Positions 1 through 6,492 are shown, numbered from the stretch's first letter. The stretch: DNA of 11,140 bases from GWB2-37-7 sp049684915 (GCA_049684915.1 JBAVGO010000059.1:1-11140), one strand, 5' to 3'. A program made the numbers and translations. Notes: generated by a model not told the origin, from the sequence alone.

Positions 1-599
1 CACTTAGAGAAGTTTTAGAAGAAAAAAAGATAAATTTTAAAATAAATGAGGGTGACGGTGCATTCTATGGTCCTAAGATTGACTTTCATCTAGAAGATTC
101 AATAGGACGTACTTGGCAGTGTGGAACAATACAGCTTGACTTTCAGATGCCAGAGAAATTTGACCTTACTTATATAGGAGCAGATGGAGAAAAGCATAGA
201 CCTGTTATGTTGCATAGAGTTATATTTGGTAGTATAGAAAGATTTATTGCTATTTTAACTGAACACTTTGCTGGTGCATTCCCAATTTGGCTGTCCCCAG
301 TTCAAGTAAAGGTAATGCCAATTTCAGAGAGACAAAATGATTACGCTGTTCAAGTAGCGAAAAAGCTTGAAGAACTGGACATTAGAGTAGAATTGGACAA
401 TAGAAATGAAAAAATAGGCTATAAAATTAGAGAAGCTCAAATGCAAAAGATTCCTTATATGCTGGTAGTTGGAGACAAGGAAATTGAGAACAATGCAGTA
501 GCAGTAAGGGATAGAAAAGAAGGCGACAGGGGCGCTATGAAGCTCGAAGATTTTATTGCTAATATACAAAAGGAAATTGGAGAAAAAGTAAATAAGTAA
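1..599 (+). CDS. thrS: Threonyl-tRNA synthetase, C-terminal part (5' end outside window)
   Basis: This is the last 198 codons of a class II threonyl-tRNA synthetase, which charges tRNA-Thr in the cytoplasm. The open frame runs in from the left edge, so the ATG at 147 is an internal methionine. The visible part starts in the catalytic core (EGDGAFYGPKIDFH, then RTWQCGTIQLDFQ). It continues through the HRPVMLHR segment, whose histidine lies where the family has its third zinc ligand, and motif 3 (GSIERFIAIL). The anticodon-binding domain follows from about position 285 (PVQVKVMPIS through IANIQKEIG). The TGS and editing domains and motifs 1 and 2 lie upstream of the window. The frame is intact to TAA and is followed at once by a strong terminator, so thrS ends its transcription unit. 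Assignment is from strong motif recall of the family. Confidence 0.97.
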   Translation, partial: LREVLEEKKINFKINEGDGAFYGPKIDFHLEDSIGRTWQCGTIQLDFQMPEKFDLTYIGADGEKHRPVMLHRVIFGSIERFIAILTEHFAGAFPIWLSPVQVKVMPISERQNDYAVQVAKKLEELDIRVELDNRNEKIGYKIREAQMQKIPYMLVVGDKEIENNAVAVRDRKEGDRGAMKLEDFIANIQKEIGEKVNK

Positions 600-607
600 T
601 TTTATTG

Positions 608-646
608 AAGAAGAAGTCATATATTATTATGACTTCTTCTTTTTTT
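608..646 (+). terminator. Intrinsic terminator of thrS
   Basis: A perfect 14-bp inverted repeat (608-621 with 628-641, arm AAGAAGAAGTCATA) surrounds a 6-base loop. It runs directly into a T run at 640-646. It begins 8 bases after the thrS stop codon. Confidence 0.95.
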
Positions 647-673
647 GAAAAAAGACATAAATTTATGAAGGAG

Positions 674-703
674 TTTTCACAAACGCATAGAATATTCTAT
701 AAT
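674..703 (+). promoter_or_regulatory. Sigma-A-type promoter of the OPT transporter gene
   Basis: The -10 box is a perfect TATAAT (698-703). The -35 candidate is TTTTCA (674-679, 4 of 6 matches to TTGACA), with an 18-base spacer. Transcription would start near 709-711, giving a leader of about 100 bases before the ATG at 810. The site lies just after the thrS terminator, which supports an independent transcription unit. Confidence 0.65.
687..700. promoter_or_regulatory. Candidate operator palindrome overlapping the OPT promoter
   Basis: ATAGAATATTCTAT is a perfect 14-bp palindrome. It lies in the promoter spacer and covers the first three bases of the TATAAT box, the place where a bound dimeric repressor would block RNA polymerase. 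It does not match the CodY consensus (AATTTTCWGAAAATT), and I do not recognise the factor. AT-rich DNA gives some palindromes by chance. Confidence 0.4.
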
Positions 704-716
704 TGTAATTGTTTAC

Positions 717-770
717 TGTTGCAGCTTTATTATGGTAACTAGGTGAGCTAAGTTACCTATAAATGCGACA
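717..770 (+). promoter_or_regulatory. Long structured hairpin in the OPT mRNA leader
   Basis: The predicted leader folds into one extended hairpin of three stacked helices: 717-723 with 764-770 (7 bp, one G-U), 726-730 with 759-763 (5 bp), and 734-740 with 751-757 (GGTAACT/AGTTACC, 7 bp). The 10-base apical loop is AGGTGAGCTA. There is no T run after it, so it is not an intrinsic terminator. It ends about 25 bases before the ribosome site. I do not recognise a known riboswitch class. The loop's AGGTGAG resembles a ribosome-binding sequence or the opening of an M-box, but the rest of an M-box is absent. Confidence 0.45.
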
Positions 771-809
771 ATAAATAAAAATACAACAATAAAATAGGAG
801 GGATCAAGA

Positions 810-2720
810 ATGTCAAAAAAAGGTCTACCAGAAGGAGCATATGGTACAAAGCCTGGACAAAAGTATATACCATTTGTTCCAAGTAATAAGGTGATGCCTG
901 AGTTTACCGCACTAGCAATTGTAATTGGTATACTTCTTTCCGTAGTATTCGGTGCAGCAAACGCTTATCTTGGTTTAAAGGTAGGTATGACAGTATCAGC
1001 TTCAATACCAGCCGCAGTTGTATCAATGGCAATTATCAGAGTTATTCTTAAAAGAAAATCCATACTTGAGAACAATATCGTACAAACTATTGCATCAGCA
1101 GGTGAATCTTTAGCAGCAGGTGCAATATTCACAATTCCAGCATTGTTCTTGTGGGGCTTAAATCCTAGTGCACTTGAAATGGGTCTTATCACCTTTATTG
1201 GTGGTACTCTTGGTGTGCTTTTCATGATTCCAATCAGAAGATATCTGATTGTAAAAGAACATGGCGTGCTTCCATATCCTGAAGGTACTGCATGTGCAGA
1301 AGTACTTGTAGCAGGCGAAGAAGGCGGCGCAGGTGCAGGACTTATATTTGCTGGTGGTCTTATAGGTCTTGTTTACAAGTTCCTAGGAGACGGCATGAAG
1401 CTTTTCCCAACAGAGATTGAGTGGGAAATTCCAAGCTTTAAGGGAGCTGCAGTAGGTGCAGATGTTCTTCCAGCATTGCTTGGTGTTGGTTTCATAATTG
1501 GACCACAAATATCTGGATACATGTTAGCAGGTGCTATTCTAGGATGGTTATGCTACATTCCAATGATAACTTTATTCGGAGAATCAGTAACAAGTCATAT
1601 ATTCCCTGCAACAGCAACAATAGCAGAGCTTGGCTATTGGGGAATATGGAGTAAGTATATAAGATACATAGGTGCAGGTGCTGTTGCAACAGGTGGTATT
1701 ATAAGCTTGGTTAAAGCACTTCCAACTATTATCTCATCCTTCAAAGATGCATTAAAGGGCTTTGGGGTCAAGGCTGAAGGCGAATCTGACAGAACAGACA
1801 AAGACTTAGACATCAAATGGATTATAATAGGTGTTGTAGTATTAGTTGCTTTGATAGCAATACTTCCACAAATTCCAGTTGGTATTCTTGGGGCAATATT
1901 AATAGCAATATTTGGTTTCTTCTTTGTAACAGTTTCCTCAAGAATAGTTGGTTTGGTAGGAAGCTCCTCCAATCCAGTATCAGGAATGACAATAGCTACA
2001 CTTCTAATGACAACAATAATTATGAAGGTAGCTGGTTATACAGGAACAGAGGGTATGATATCAGCACTAGTAGTTGGTGCAGTTATCTGTACTGCAGCTG
2101 CAATAGCAGGTGATACATCACAAGATTTAAAAACTGGTTATTTAGTTGGTGCTACTCCTTGGAAACAACAGCTTGGTGAAATAATAGGTGTTGTTGCTTC
2201 TGCTGCTGTAATTGGTTCAATTATGATAATGCTAAACAAAGCATATACATTCGGATCAGCTGAGCTTGGTGCACCACAAGCAACACTTATGAAACTTGTA
2301 ATTGAAGGTATCATGAACGGCAACCTTCCATGGAACTTAGTATTCATAGGAGCAGGATCATCTGTAATATTTGAGCTTTTGGGAGTTTCATCCCTTCCTG
2401 TAGCTATCGGTCTATATCTGCCAATTCACTTATCAACACCAATAATGGCAGGTGGATTGATTAGAGGCATAGTTGACAGATCTTCTAAGAAAGAAGAAAT
2501 TGTTAAGGATAGAGTTGAAACTGGTATACTATTCTCATCAGGCTTAATAGCTGGTGAAGGTTTAATGGGCGTTATAATGGCTGCTTTGACAGTAGCAAAT
2601 GTTAATATATATGTTTTTGCTAAATCGCCATTAGGTCAAATAGGAGCGTTGCTAGTATTTATTGCTGTAGCAGCTACTCTTACTTATGTTGTATTCAAAA
2701 AGAAATCTGAAAAACTATAA
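810..2720 (+). CDS. OPT-family oligopeptide transporter
   Basis: A 636-residue polytopic membrane protein of the oligopeptide transporter (OPT) family, close to the usual length of the bacterial branch. Members are secondary transporters that import small peptides, or in some branches metal chelates. The substrate here cannot be read from sequence. Family landmarks seen are NAYLGLKVGMTVSASIP (from residue 51), ENNIVQTIASAGESLAAGA (87-105), PYPEGTACAEVL (155-166) and GDTSQDLKTGYLVGATP in the second half. Many hydrophobic segments run the full length, with a charged cytoplasmic-type stretch around 315-335 (KAEGESDRTDKDLDIK). The start is ATG 810, with AGGAGGG at a good distance upstream. The gene stands alone between two terminators and has its own promoter, a palindrome and a leader hairpin, so it is probably regulated. 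A functional link to pepV downstream (import, then cleavage of dipeptides) is inference. Confidence 0.93.
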   Translation: MSKKGLPEGAYGTKPGQKYIPFVPSNKVMPEFTALAIVIGILLSVVFGAANAYLGLKVGMTVSASIPAAVVSMAIIRVILKRKSILENNIVQTIASAGESLAAGAIFTIPALFLWGLNPSALEMGLITFIGGTLGVLFMIPIRRYLIVKEHGVLPYPEGTACAEVLVAGEEGGAGAGLIFAGGLIGLVYKFLGDGMKLFPTEIEWEIPSFKGAAVGADVLPALLGVGFIIGPQISGYMLAGAILGWLCYIPMITLFGESVTSHIFPATATIAELGYWGIWSKYIRYIGAGAVATGGIISLVKALPTIISSFKDALKGFGVKAEGESDRTDKDLDIKWIIIGVVVLVALIAILPQIPVGILGAILIAIFGFFFVTVSSRIVGLVGSSSNPVSGMTIATLLMTTIIMKVAGYTGTEGMISALVVGAVICTAAAIAGDTSQDLKTGYLVGATPWKQQLGEIIGVVASAAVIGSIMIMLNKAYTFGSAELGAPQATLMKLVIEGIMNGNLPWNLVFIGAGSSVIFELLGVSSLPVAIGLYLPIHLSTPIMAGGLIRGIVDRSSKKEEIVKDRVETGILFSSGLIAGEGLMGVIMAALTVANVNIYVFAKSPLGQIGALLVFIAVAATLTYVVFKKKSEKL

Positions 2721-2746
2721 CATAAGAACATAAACTACTGAAATAT

Positions 2747-2785
2747 AAGGAGGGGGATGCTTCCCCCTCTTTGTATATATTTTAT
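2747..2785 (+). terminator. Intrinsic terminator of the OPT gene
   Basis: An 11-bp stem (2747-2757 with 2762-2772) with a run of five G:C pairs closes a 4-base loop, TGCT. The T-rich tract after it is interrupted (TCTTTG, then TATATATTTTATT). The GC core is unusually strong for this genome. Confidence 0.88.
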
Positions 2786-2789
2786 TCTA

Positions 2790-2819
2790 GTAACAGTAAG
2801 AAACTTTTATATCTATATA
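2790..2819 (+). promoter_or_regulatory. Possible promoter of the PqqD-like gene
   Basis: A GTAACA box (2790-2795, 4 of 6 matches to TTGACA) lies 18 bases before TATATA (2814-2819). It sits between the OPT terminator and the AGGAGG site at 2831, so the mRNA leader would be under 20 bases. A promoter is expected here because a strong terminator separates the two genes, but the boxes themselves are only fair matches in AT-rich DNA. Confidence 0.35.
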
Positions 2820-2843
2820 TAAGCCTAAAAAGGAGGGGAAATT

Positions 2844-3170
2844 ATGGCTAATGATAACTTGATGGAAAAGATACCCAGAAGAAATCCAAATATAACATGG
2901 GAAGATAATGAGAATATAATTTTAGTAATTGAGAGAACAGGTAAAGTTGACAGATTGGTACAAAAGTTTTTTAAAACTCCAAAATCCAATAAGGTAAATC
3001 TTGATGAAATTGGTTCTTTTGTCTGGAGTGAGTGTGATGGATATAATACTATATATGATATCACACAGCATATGGATAATCATTTTGGAGAAAAAGCAAA
3101 CCCCGTATTGGAAAGATTGGTACAATATATTAAAATATTGATAAGCAATAAATTTGTAACACTGGAGTGA
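2844..3170 (+). CDS. PqqD-family protein (RRE-like fold), role unknown
   Basis: A 108-residue soluble protein resembling the PqqD family, small winged-helix-like proteins. The best known members bind a precursor peptide and hand it to a radical-SAM enzyme (RiPP recognition elements). Seen here: an N-terminal beta-type stretch around W19 (ITWEDNENIILVIERTG), the family-typical LDEIGSFVWSECDG (53-66) followed by helix YDITQHM, and a C-terminal helix ending RLVQYIKILISNKFVTLE, where the family has a helix and a final strand. No radical-SAM enzyme, precursor peptide or quinone gene is nearby, so a PQQ role is unlikely. Start ATG 2844 has a strong AGGAGGGG. The next gene's ribosome site lies in this gene's last codons, so the two are probably made together. 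Family assignment is moderate and function is not known. Confidence 0.7.
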   Translation: MANDNLMEKIPRRNPNITWEDNENIILVIERTGKVDRLVQKFFKTPKSNKVNLDEIGSFVWSECDGYNTIYDITQHMDNHFGEKANPVLERLVQYIKILISNKFVTLE

Positions 3171-3176
3171 TAATAA

Positions 3177-3518
3177 TTGAAATATATTATATATATCGTA
3201 TTAACTATAATAATGACAATGTTTATGATTTATGTAGGACTTATAAAAGAGAAAACACTTCCCTATGAGCTGACAGCTAAGCTATATAAAAAAGGCACAA
3301 AGAAAATACATGATTACTTATTAAAGAATCAAGGTGCATCTATAAATGATTTGAAAAAATGTATAAAGGATGTACAAGCATCTGTAATCTGGAGTAGAAA
3401 GAAGGTAGCAGTTACTAATCCAAATCAATTCATTGATTTTATTATTGAAAACATGACAAAACAAGGAAAACTGGAAATTAAACAGGAAAACGGGAAAACG
3501 TTATATTATTTAAAATAG
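3177..3518 (+). CDS. Small membrane-anchored protein with winged-helix-like tail, unknown function
   Basis: I do not recognise this 113-residue protein. Residues 3-23 (from YIIYIVLTII) form one hydrophobic segment, probably a signal anchor. The lysine-rich stretch right after it (KEKTLPYELTAKLYKKGTKK) suggests the C-terminal part stays in the cytoplasm. That part looks helical, with three helix candidates (KKIHDYLLKN, SINDLKKCIKD, QFIDFIIENMTKQGK) and a closing beta-like LEIKQENGKTLYYLK. The pattern recalls a winged-helix domain, but this is weak inference. The start is TTG at 3177: GGAGTGA (3164-3170) is 6 bases upstream and overlaps the stop codon of the PqqD-like gene, and the next in-frame ATG would cut into the membrane segment. 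The close spacing implies translational coupling and a shared role. Confidence 0.75.
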   Translation: MKYIIYIVLTIIMTMFMIYVGLIKEKTLPYELTAKLYKKGTKKIHDYLLKNQGASINDLKKCIKDVQASVIWSRKKVAVTNPNQFIDFIIENMTKQGKLEIKQENGKTLYYLK

Positions 3519-3607
3519 AAAATAGATAATCCTTATTTATAAAGGGAATTTATAATACATACAATAATATGAAAACTAATTTATGAATATTGGAGGCATA
3601 TTATATA

Positions 3608-5017
3608 ATGAGATTTGATAATGCTATTGAGTCTATGAGGGCTGATATTATAAAGACTACGCAAGAGCTTATAAGGTTTAAAAGTTTAGAAACACTGCCA
3701 GAGACGGGAGCACCCTTTGGAAAACCAATAAGGGATTGTCTGGACAGAACCCTTATAATATGCGAGGAGCTTGGCTTTAAGACAAAAAATATTGATGGCT
3801 ACGCCGGACATGCTGAGTATGGTGAGGGCGAGGAAATAGTAGGAATATTAGTTCACCTTGATGTTGTACCTGAGGGTACAGGCTGGTCAGTTGATCCTTT
3901 TGCTGGTGAAGTAAGGGATGGCAAGCTATATGGCAGAGGCTCAGTAGATGATAAAGGGCCTGCGGTAGCTACAATGTATGCCTTGAAGGCAGTAGCAGAT
4001 GCTGGTGATAAGTTCAACAAACGAGTTAGAATAATTTTTGGTTGCGATGAAGAAACAGGAAGATGGGACTGTATGAAAAACTATTTTAAGCATGAAGAAA
4101 TGCCAAGCTGTGGTTTTTCACCAGATGCAGATTTCCCTATTATAAACAGTGAGATGGGTATAACAGTTTTCAATTTGAATAAGAAATTTAAGCCTGTAGA
4201 GTCAATTGCTTGCACTGGTTTAAGAATTAAGTATATTAAAGGTGGCAGCAGACCAAACATGGTACCTGAGTACTGTGAATGTGAGCTTGAGATGAAGAAG
4301 GACTTTACTGACAGAATTGAAAAGACAGTAGCTTATATGAAAGAAAAATATAATGCTGATATTAGATTAGAACTAAAAGACACAAGCTGTATTGTAAAAT
4401 CCTATGGTGTATCAGCACACGGAAGTACACCAGAAAAGGGTGTAAATGCTATAACACAATTAATTAAATTTTTATGCAGTCTTCCTCTTTGCGTAGGAGA
4501 AGCCGCAGCCTTTGTGAATTTTATGGATACCAATATAGGTATGGAGACTGATGGAAAGTCTTTTGGGCTTTATATGGAGGATGATGTTTCAGGCAAGCTG
4601 GTGTTTAATCTAGGCGTGTTTGAGTTAAATGATGAAGGTGCAAAAGCTACAATAAACATAAGATATCCTGTTACAAAATCAAGAGATGAAGTATACGCAA
4701 TTCTTGAAAAGAAAGCTGCTGAGGCCGCTTTGGAGTGTACAGAGATATCAGGTAAAGGACCTTTATATGTACCAGCTGATAATGCACTTGTGCAGAAGCT
4801 TAGCTCTGTATATAAAAGAGTAACAGGTGAAGAAGCAACCTTGATATCTATAGGAGGCGGAACTTATTCTAGAGCAATAAAAAATGCAGTTGCCTTTGGA
4901 CCGCTTTTCCCTGGGCAACCTGAATTAGCGCATCAAAAGGATGAATACATCGGGGTTGAGGATTTGCTTAAGTGTACTAAGATTTATGCAGAAGCAATTT
5001 GTGAATTAGTTAAATAA
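3608..5017 (+). CDS. pepV: Dipeptidase PepV-type, M20 metallopeptidase
   Basis: A 469-residue cytoplasmic dinuclear zinc aminopeptidase/dipeptidase of the M20A family, cutting dipeptides and some N-terminal residues after peptide uptake. From ATG 3608 the likely metal and catalytic residues are H83 (HLDVVP), bridging D114 (GRGSVDDKGP), E148/E149 (GCDEETG), D173 (SPDADFP) and H442 (ELAHQKDEY). The lid-domain histidine of GVSAHGSTPEKG is also present. All match the order and spacing known for Lactobacillus PepV, and the length fits. An in-frame TTG at 3590 would add six residues but overlaps the TGGAGG ribosome site (3591-3596), so the ATG is preferred even though the spacing of 11 bases is slightly long. 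No terminator separates it clearly from the preceding small gene. A TATAAT at 3551-3556 could be a -10, but no good -35 is visible. The infC promoter begins 5 bases after its stop codon. Confidence 0.93.
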   Translation: MRFDNAIESMRADIIKTTQELIRFKSLETLPETGAPFGKPIRDCLDRTLIICEELGFKTKNIDGYAGHAEYGEGEEIVGILVHLDVVPEGTGWSVDPFAGEVRDGKLYGRGSVDDKGPAVATMYALKAVADAGDKFNKRVRIIFGCDEETGRWDCMKNYFKHEEMPSCGFSPDADFPIINSEMGITVFNLNKKFKPVESIACTGLRIKYIKGGSRPNMVPEYCECELEMKKDFTDRIEKTVAYMKEKYNADIRLELKDTSCIVKSYGVSAHGSTPEKGVNAITQLIKFLCSLPLCVGEAAAFVNFMDTNIGMETDGKSFGLYMEDDVSGKLVFNLGVFELNDEGAKATINIRYPVTKSRDEVYAILEKKAAEAALECTEISGKGPLYVPADNALVQKLSSVYKRVTGEEATLISIGGGTYSRAIKNAVAFGPLFPGQPELAHQKDEYIGVEDLLKCTKIYAEAICELVK

Positions 5018-5022
5018 TATTA

Positions 5023-5051
5023 TTGACAAAAACTAACTTGAGTAGTACACT
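5023..5051 (+). promoter_or_regulatory. Promoter of the infC-rpmI-rplT operon
   Basis: A perfect TTGACA (5023-5028) lies 17 bases before TACACT (5046-5051, 4 of 6 matches to TATAAT). Transcription would start near 5058, leaving a leader of about 160 bases before infC. It lies directly behind pepV, with no terminator between. Confidence 0.8.
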
Positions 5052-5057
5052 TAATAA

Positions 5058-5207
5058 GTAATTGTATTTCAAATTACATTTTAATTAAATTTATATAATT
5101 ATTTAAGTAGAAGGTCCACTTCTCACCTTACAACATTGTTAGTAAGGTATATATAGATCGTAGCTTTTACGGCAGGTGGATTTTTCTACCTGCCTAAAAT
5201 ATTTTTC
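5058..5207 (+). promoter_or_regulatory. Structured infC leader, ribosomal protein L20-type attenuator
   Basis: The leader of an infC-rpmI-rplT operon in Firmicutes is commonly a target of its own product L20, which promotes premature termination. Visible here are hairpin AGAAG/CTTCT (5109-5113 with 5119-5123), hairpin 5125-5134 with 5138-5148 (ACCTTACAAC, one bulged A), and a terminator-like hairpin at 5171-5194. UCCACUU (5115-5121) can instead pair with AGGUGGA (5174-5180, 7 bp, one G-U), which would break the last hairpin and act as an antiterminator. The pairings are read from the sequence. The L20 mechanism is established for the family, and applying it here is inference from gene context and layout. 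Confidence 0.72.
5171..5206 (+). terminator. Attenuator hairpin before infC
   Basis: A 10-bp stem (GGCAGGTGGA at 5171-5180 with 5185-5194, one G-U) closes a TTTT loop. A T run at 5202-5206 follows after an interrupted tract (TAAAATA). It ends just before the infC ribosome site at 5208, so it could act by termination. The interrupted tail makes it a conditional or weak terminator. Confidence 0.65.
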
Positions 5208-5220
5208 GGAGGTGATACGT

Positions 5221-5733
5221 ATAAGCAGCAATAAAGATTTACAAATCAATGAGGAAATTAGAGACCGTGAACTTAGAGTTACAGATTCTAATGGTGACCA
5301 ATTGGGTATAATGTCCTCGAGACAAGCATTAGAGCTTGCTTTAGAAAGACAACTTGACCTAGTTAAAATTGCTCCTCAGGCTAAACCGCCTGTATGTAGA
5401 ATTATGGACTATGGTAAGTTTAAATTTGAACAAAGCAAGAAGGAAAAAGAAGCAAGAAAGAATCAAAAAATTACTTTGCTTAAAGAAATTCGCTTTACTC
5501 CAAACATAGAGGAACATGATTTACAGGTAAAGGCAAAGAATGCCTTAAAGTTTCTAGAGGATGGAGATAAGATTAAAGTAACAATTAGATTTAGAGGCAG
5601 AGAAGTTGACCATGCAAGCTTTGGTAATCAAGCATTAAACAAATTTGTTGAGATAATCAAAGATTCATGTGTTGTTGAAAAGCCTGCAAGACTTGAAGGA
5701 AAGAACATGAGTATGACAATAGCACCGAAATAA
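5221..5733 (+). CDS. infC: Translation initiation factor IF-3, probable ATA start
   Basis: IF-3 binds the 30S subunit, prevents premature 50S joining and checks the initiator tRNA-start codon pairing. From ATA 5221 it has 170 residues, normal for the family: an N domain (LQINEEIRDRELRV, GDQLGIMSSRQAL, PPVCRIMDYGKFKFE, about 4-70), a lysine-rich linker (KKEKEARKNQ) and a C domain ending MSMTIAPK. The strong site GGAGGTGAT (5208-5216) lies 8 bases before ATA. The only in-frame ATG/GTG/TTG upstream are GTG 5176, inside the attenuator hairpin, and GTG 5212, inside the ribosome site itself. The first downstream ATG (GIM) is well inside the N domain. E. coli infC is known to use AUU and to self-regulate because IF-3 rejects such codons. 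ATA here would serve the same purpose (inference). First gene of the operon with rpmI and rplT. Confidence 0.93.
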   Translation: MSSNKDLQINEEIRDRELRVTDSNGDQLGIMSSRQALELALERQLDLVKIAPQAKPPVCRIMDYGKFKFEQSKKEKEARKNQKITLLKEIRFTPNIEEHDLQVKAKNALKFLEDGDKIKVTIRFRGREVDHASFGNQALNKFVEIIKDSCVVEKPARLEGKNMSMTIAPK

Positions 5734-5771
5734 GATTTATAAAAATAACACAGGATAGGAGTGGTTTTACA

Positions 5772-5969
5772 ATGCCTAAACAAAAAACCCACAGAGCATC
5801 AGCTAAAAGATTTAGCTTTACAAAGTCAGGTAAAGTAAAGAGAGGTTGTGCTTACAAATCTCATATACTTACAAAGAAAACAACTAAGAGAACAAGAAAG
5901 CTTAGAAAGGGTGCATATGCAAGCCCAACAGAAGCAAAAATCATTAGAAAATTATTACCATATAAATAA
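5772..5969 (+). CDS. rpmI: 50S ribosomal protein L35
   Basis: A 65-residue, very basic protein of the large ribosomal subunit, full length for bL35. It begins MPKQKTHRASAKRF and ends EAKIIRKLLPYK, both typical of the family, with a lysine/arginine-rich core (KKTTKRTRKLRKG). Start ATG 5772 has AGGAGTGG upstream. It sits 38 bases after infC and 21 before rplT, in the standard infC-rpmI-rplT order, and shares their promoter, leader and terminator. Confidence 0.98.
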   Translation: MPKQKTHRASAKRFSFTKSGKVKRGCAYKSHILTKKTTKRTRKLRKGAYASPTEAKIIRKLLPYK

Positions 5970-5990
5970 GGTACAGGGAGGTTATAGAAA

Positions 5991-6350
5991 ATGGCAAGAG
6001 TAAAAAGAGCATTAAATGCACATAAAAAGCGTAGAAAAATAATGAAGATTGCTAAAGGCTATTTTGGAGCAAGAAGCAAGAAATATAGAGCAGCAACCGA
6101 AACTGTTATTAGAGCATTAAGATTTGCTTATATAGGTAGAAAGCTTAGAAAGAGAGATTTCAGAAAGCTTTGGATAGCAAGAATAAACGCAGCTGCAAGA
6201 ATTAATGGTATCTCATACAGTAAGCTTATAAACGGTTTGAAAAAATCAGGTATAGAAATAAACAGAAAGATGCTTTCTGAAATGGCTATTAATGATGCAG
6301 CAGGCTTTACAAAGCTTGTAGAAACAGCTAAGAGTCAATTAAACGCATAG
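5991..6350 (+). CDS. rplT: 50S ribosomal protein L20
   Basis: bL20, 119 residues, binds 23S rRNA early in large-subunit assembly. In Firmicutes it also represses its own operon by binding the infC leader. The N-terminal basic helix (MARVKRALNAHKKRRKIMKI), AKGYFGARSKKYR, GRKLRKRDFRKLWIARINAA, the NGISYSKLINGL segment and EINRKMLSEMAI are all present and in order. Start ATG 5991 has GGGAGG upstream. It is the last gene of the operon and is followed 12 bases later by a terminator. The leader before infC is its probable regulatory target. Confidence 0.98.
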   Translation: MARVKRALNAHKKRRKIMKIAKGYFGARSKKYRAATETVIRALRFAYIGRKLRKRDFRKLWIARINAAARINGISYSKLINGLKKSGIEINRKMLSEMAINDAAGFTKLVETAKSQLNA

Positions 6351-6362
6351 ATAGAGTTTAGG

Positions 6363-6386
6363 ATAGACCCTCAGGGTCTATTTTTT
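6363..6386 (+). terminator. Intrinsic terminator of the infC-rpmI-rplT operon
   Basis: A perfect 8-bp stem ATAGACCC/GGGTCTAT (6363-6370 with 6374-6381) has a TCA loop and runs directly into six Ts. Confidence 0.93.
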
Positions 6387-6445
6387 ATAATGAGTAGAAA
6401 CATATAAATATACCTTAATTTACACGTTTCGTAAAACGAGCTTCA

Positions 6446-6492
6446 AAAAAGGCTTCCTTAGTTGTTATAATACTTCATATAGAAGCCTTTTT
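6446..6492. terminator. Long inverted repeat, possible second (bidirectional) terminator
   Basis: AAAAAGGCTTC (6446-6456) pairs perfectly with GAAGCCTTTTT (6482-6492) around a 25-base loop. Because the arms end in A and T runs, the RNA from either strand has a U-tailed stem. The long loop makes it a weak terminator. The loop contains TATAAT (6466-6471), with TTCAAA 18 bases before it, which could be a promoter instead. Which role is real cannot be told from sequence. Confidence 0.45.

Noticed and set aside
741..765. Resemblance of TAGGTGAG..CTATAAATGC in the OPT leader to the opening of an M-box (magnesium) riboswitch
   Set aside because: Only the first few bases match. The long conserved core of the M-box is missing and the leader is too short.
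3535..3556. Direct repeat ATTTATAA (3535-3542, 3548-3555) with TATAAT before pepV as a promoter
   Set aside because: No -35 box at a workable distance. The repeat is short and AT-only, so chance is likely.
3590..3607. TTG start giving pepV six extra residues
   Set aside because: This TTG overlaps the TGGAGG ribosome site of the ATG at 3608. The shorter form matches the family length and places the metal ligands as expected.
5176..5220. GTG start giving IF-3 a 15-residue extension
   Set aside because: It lies inside the attenuator stem without a ribosome site, and the extension has no family similarity that I recognise.
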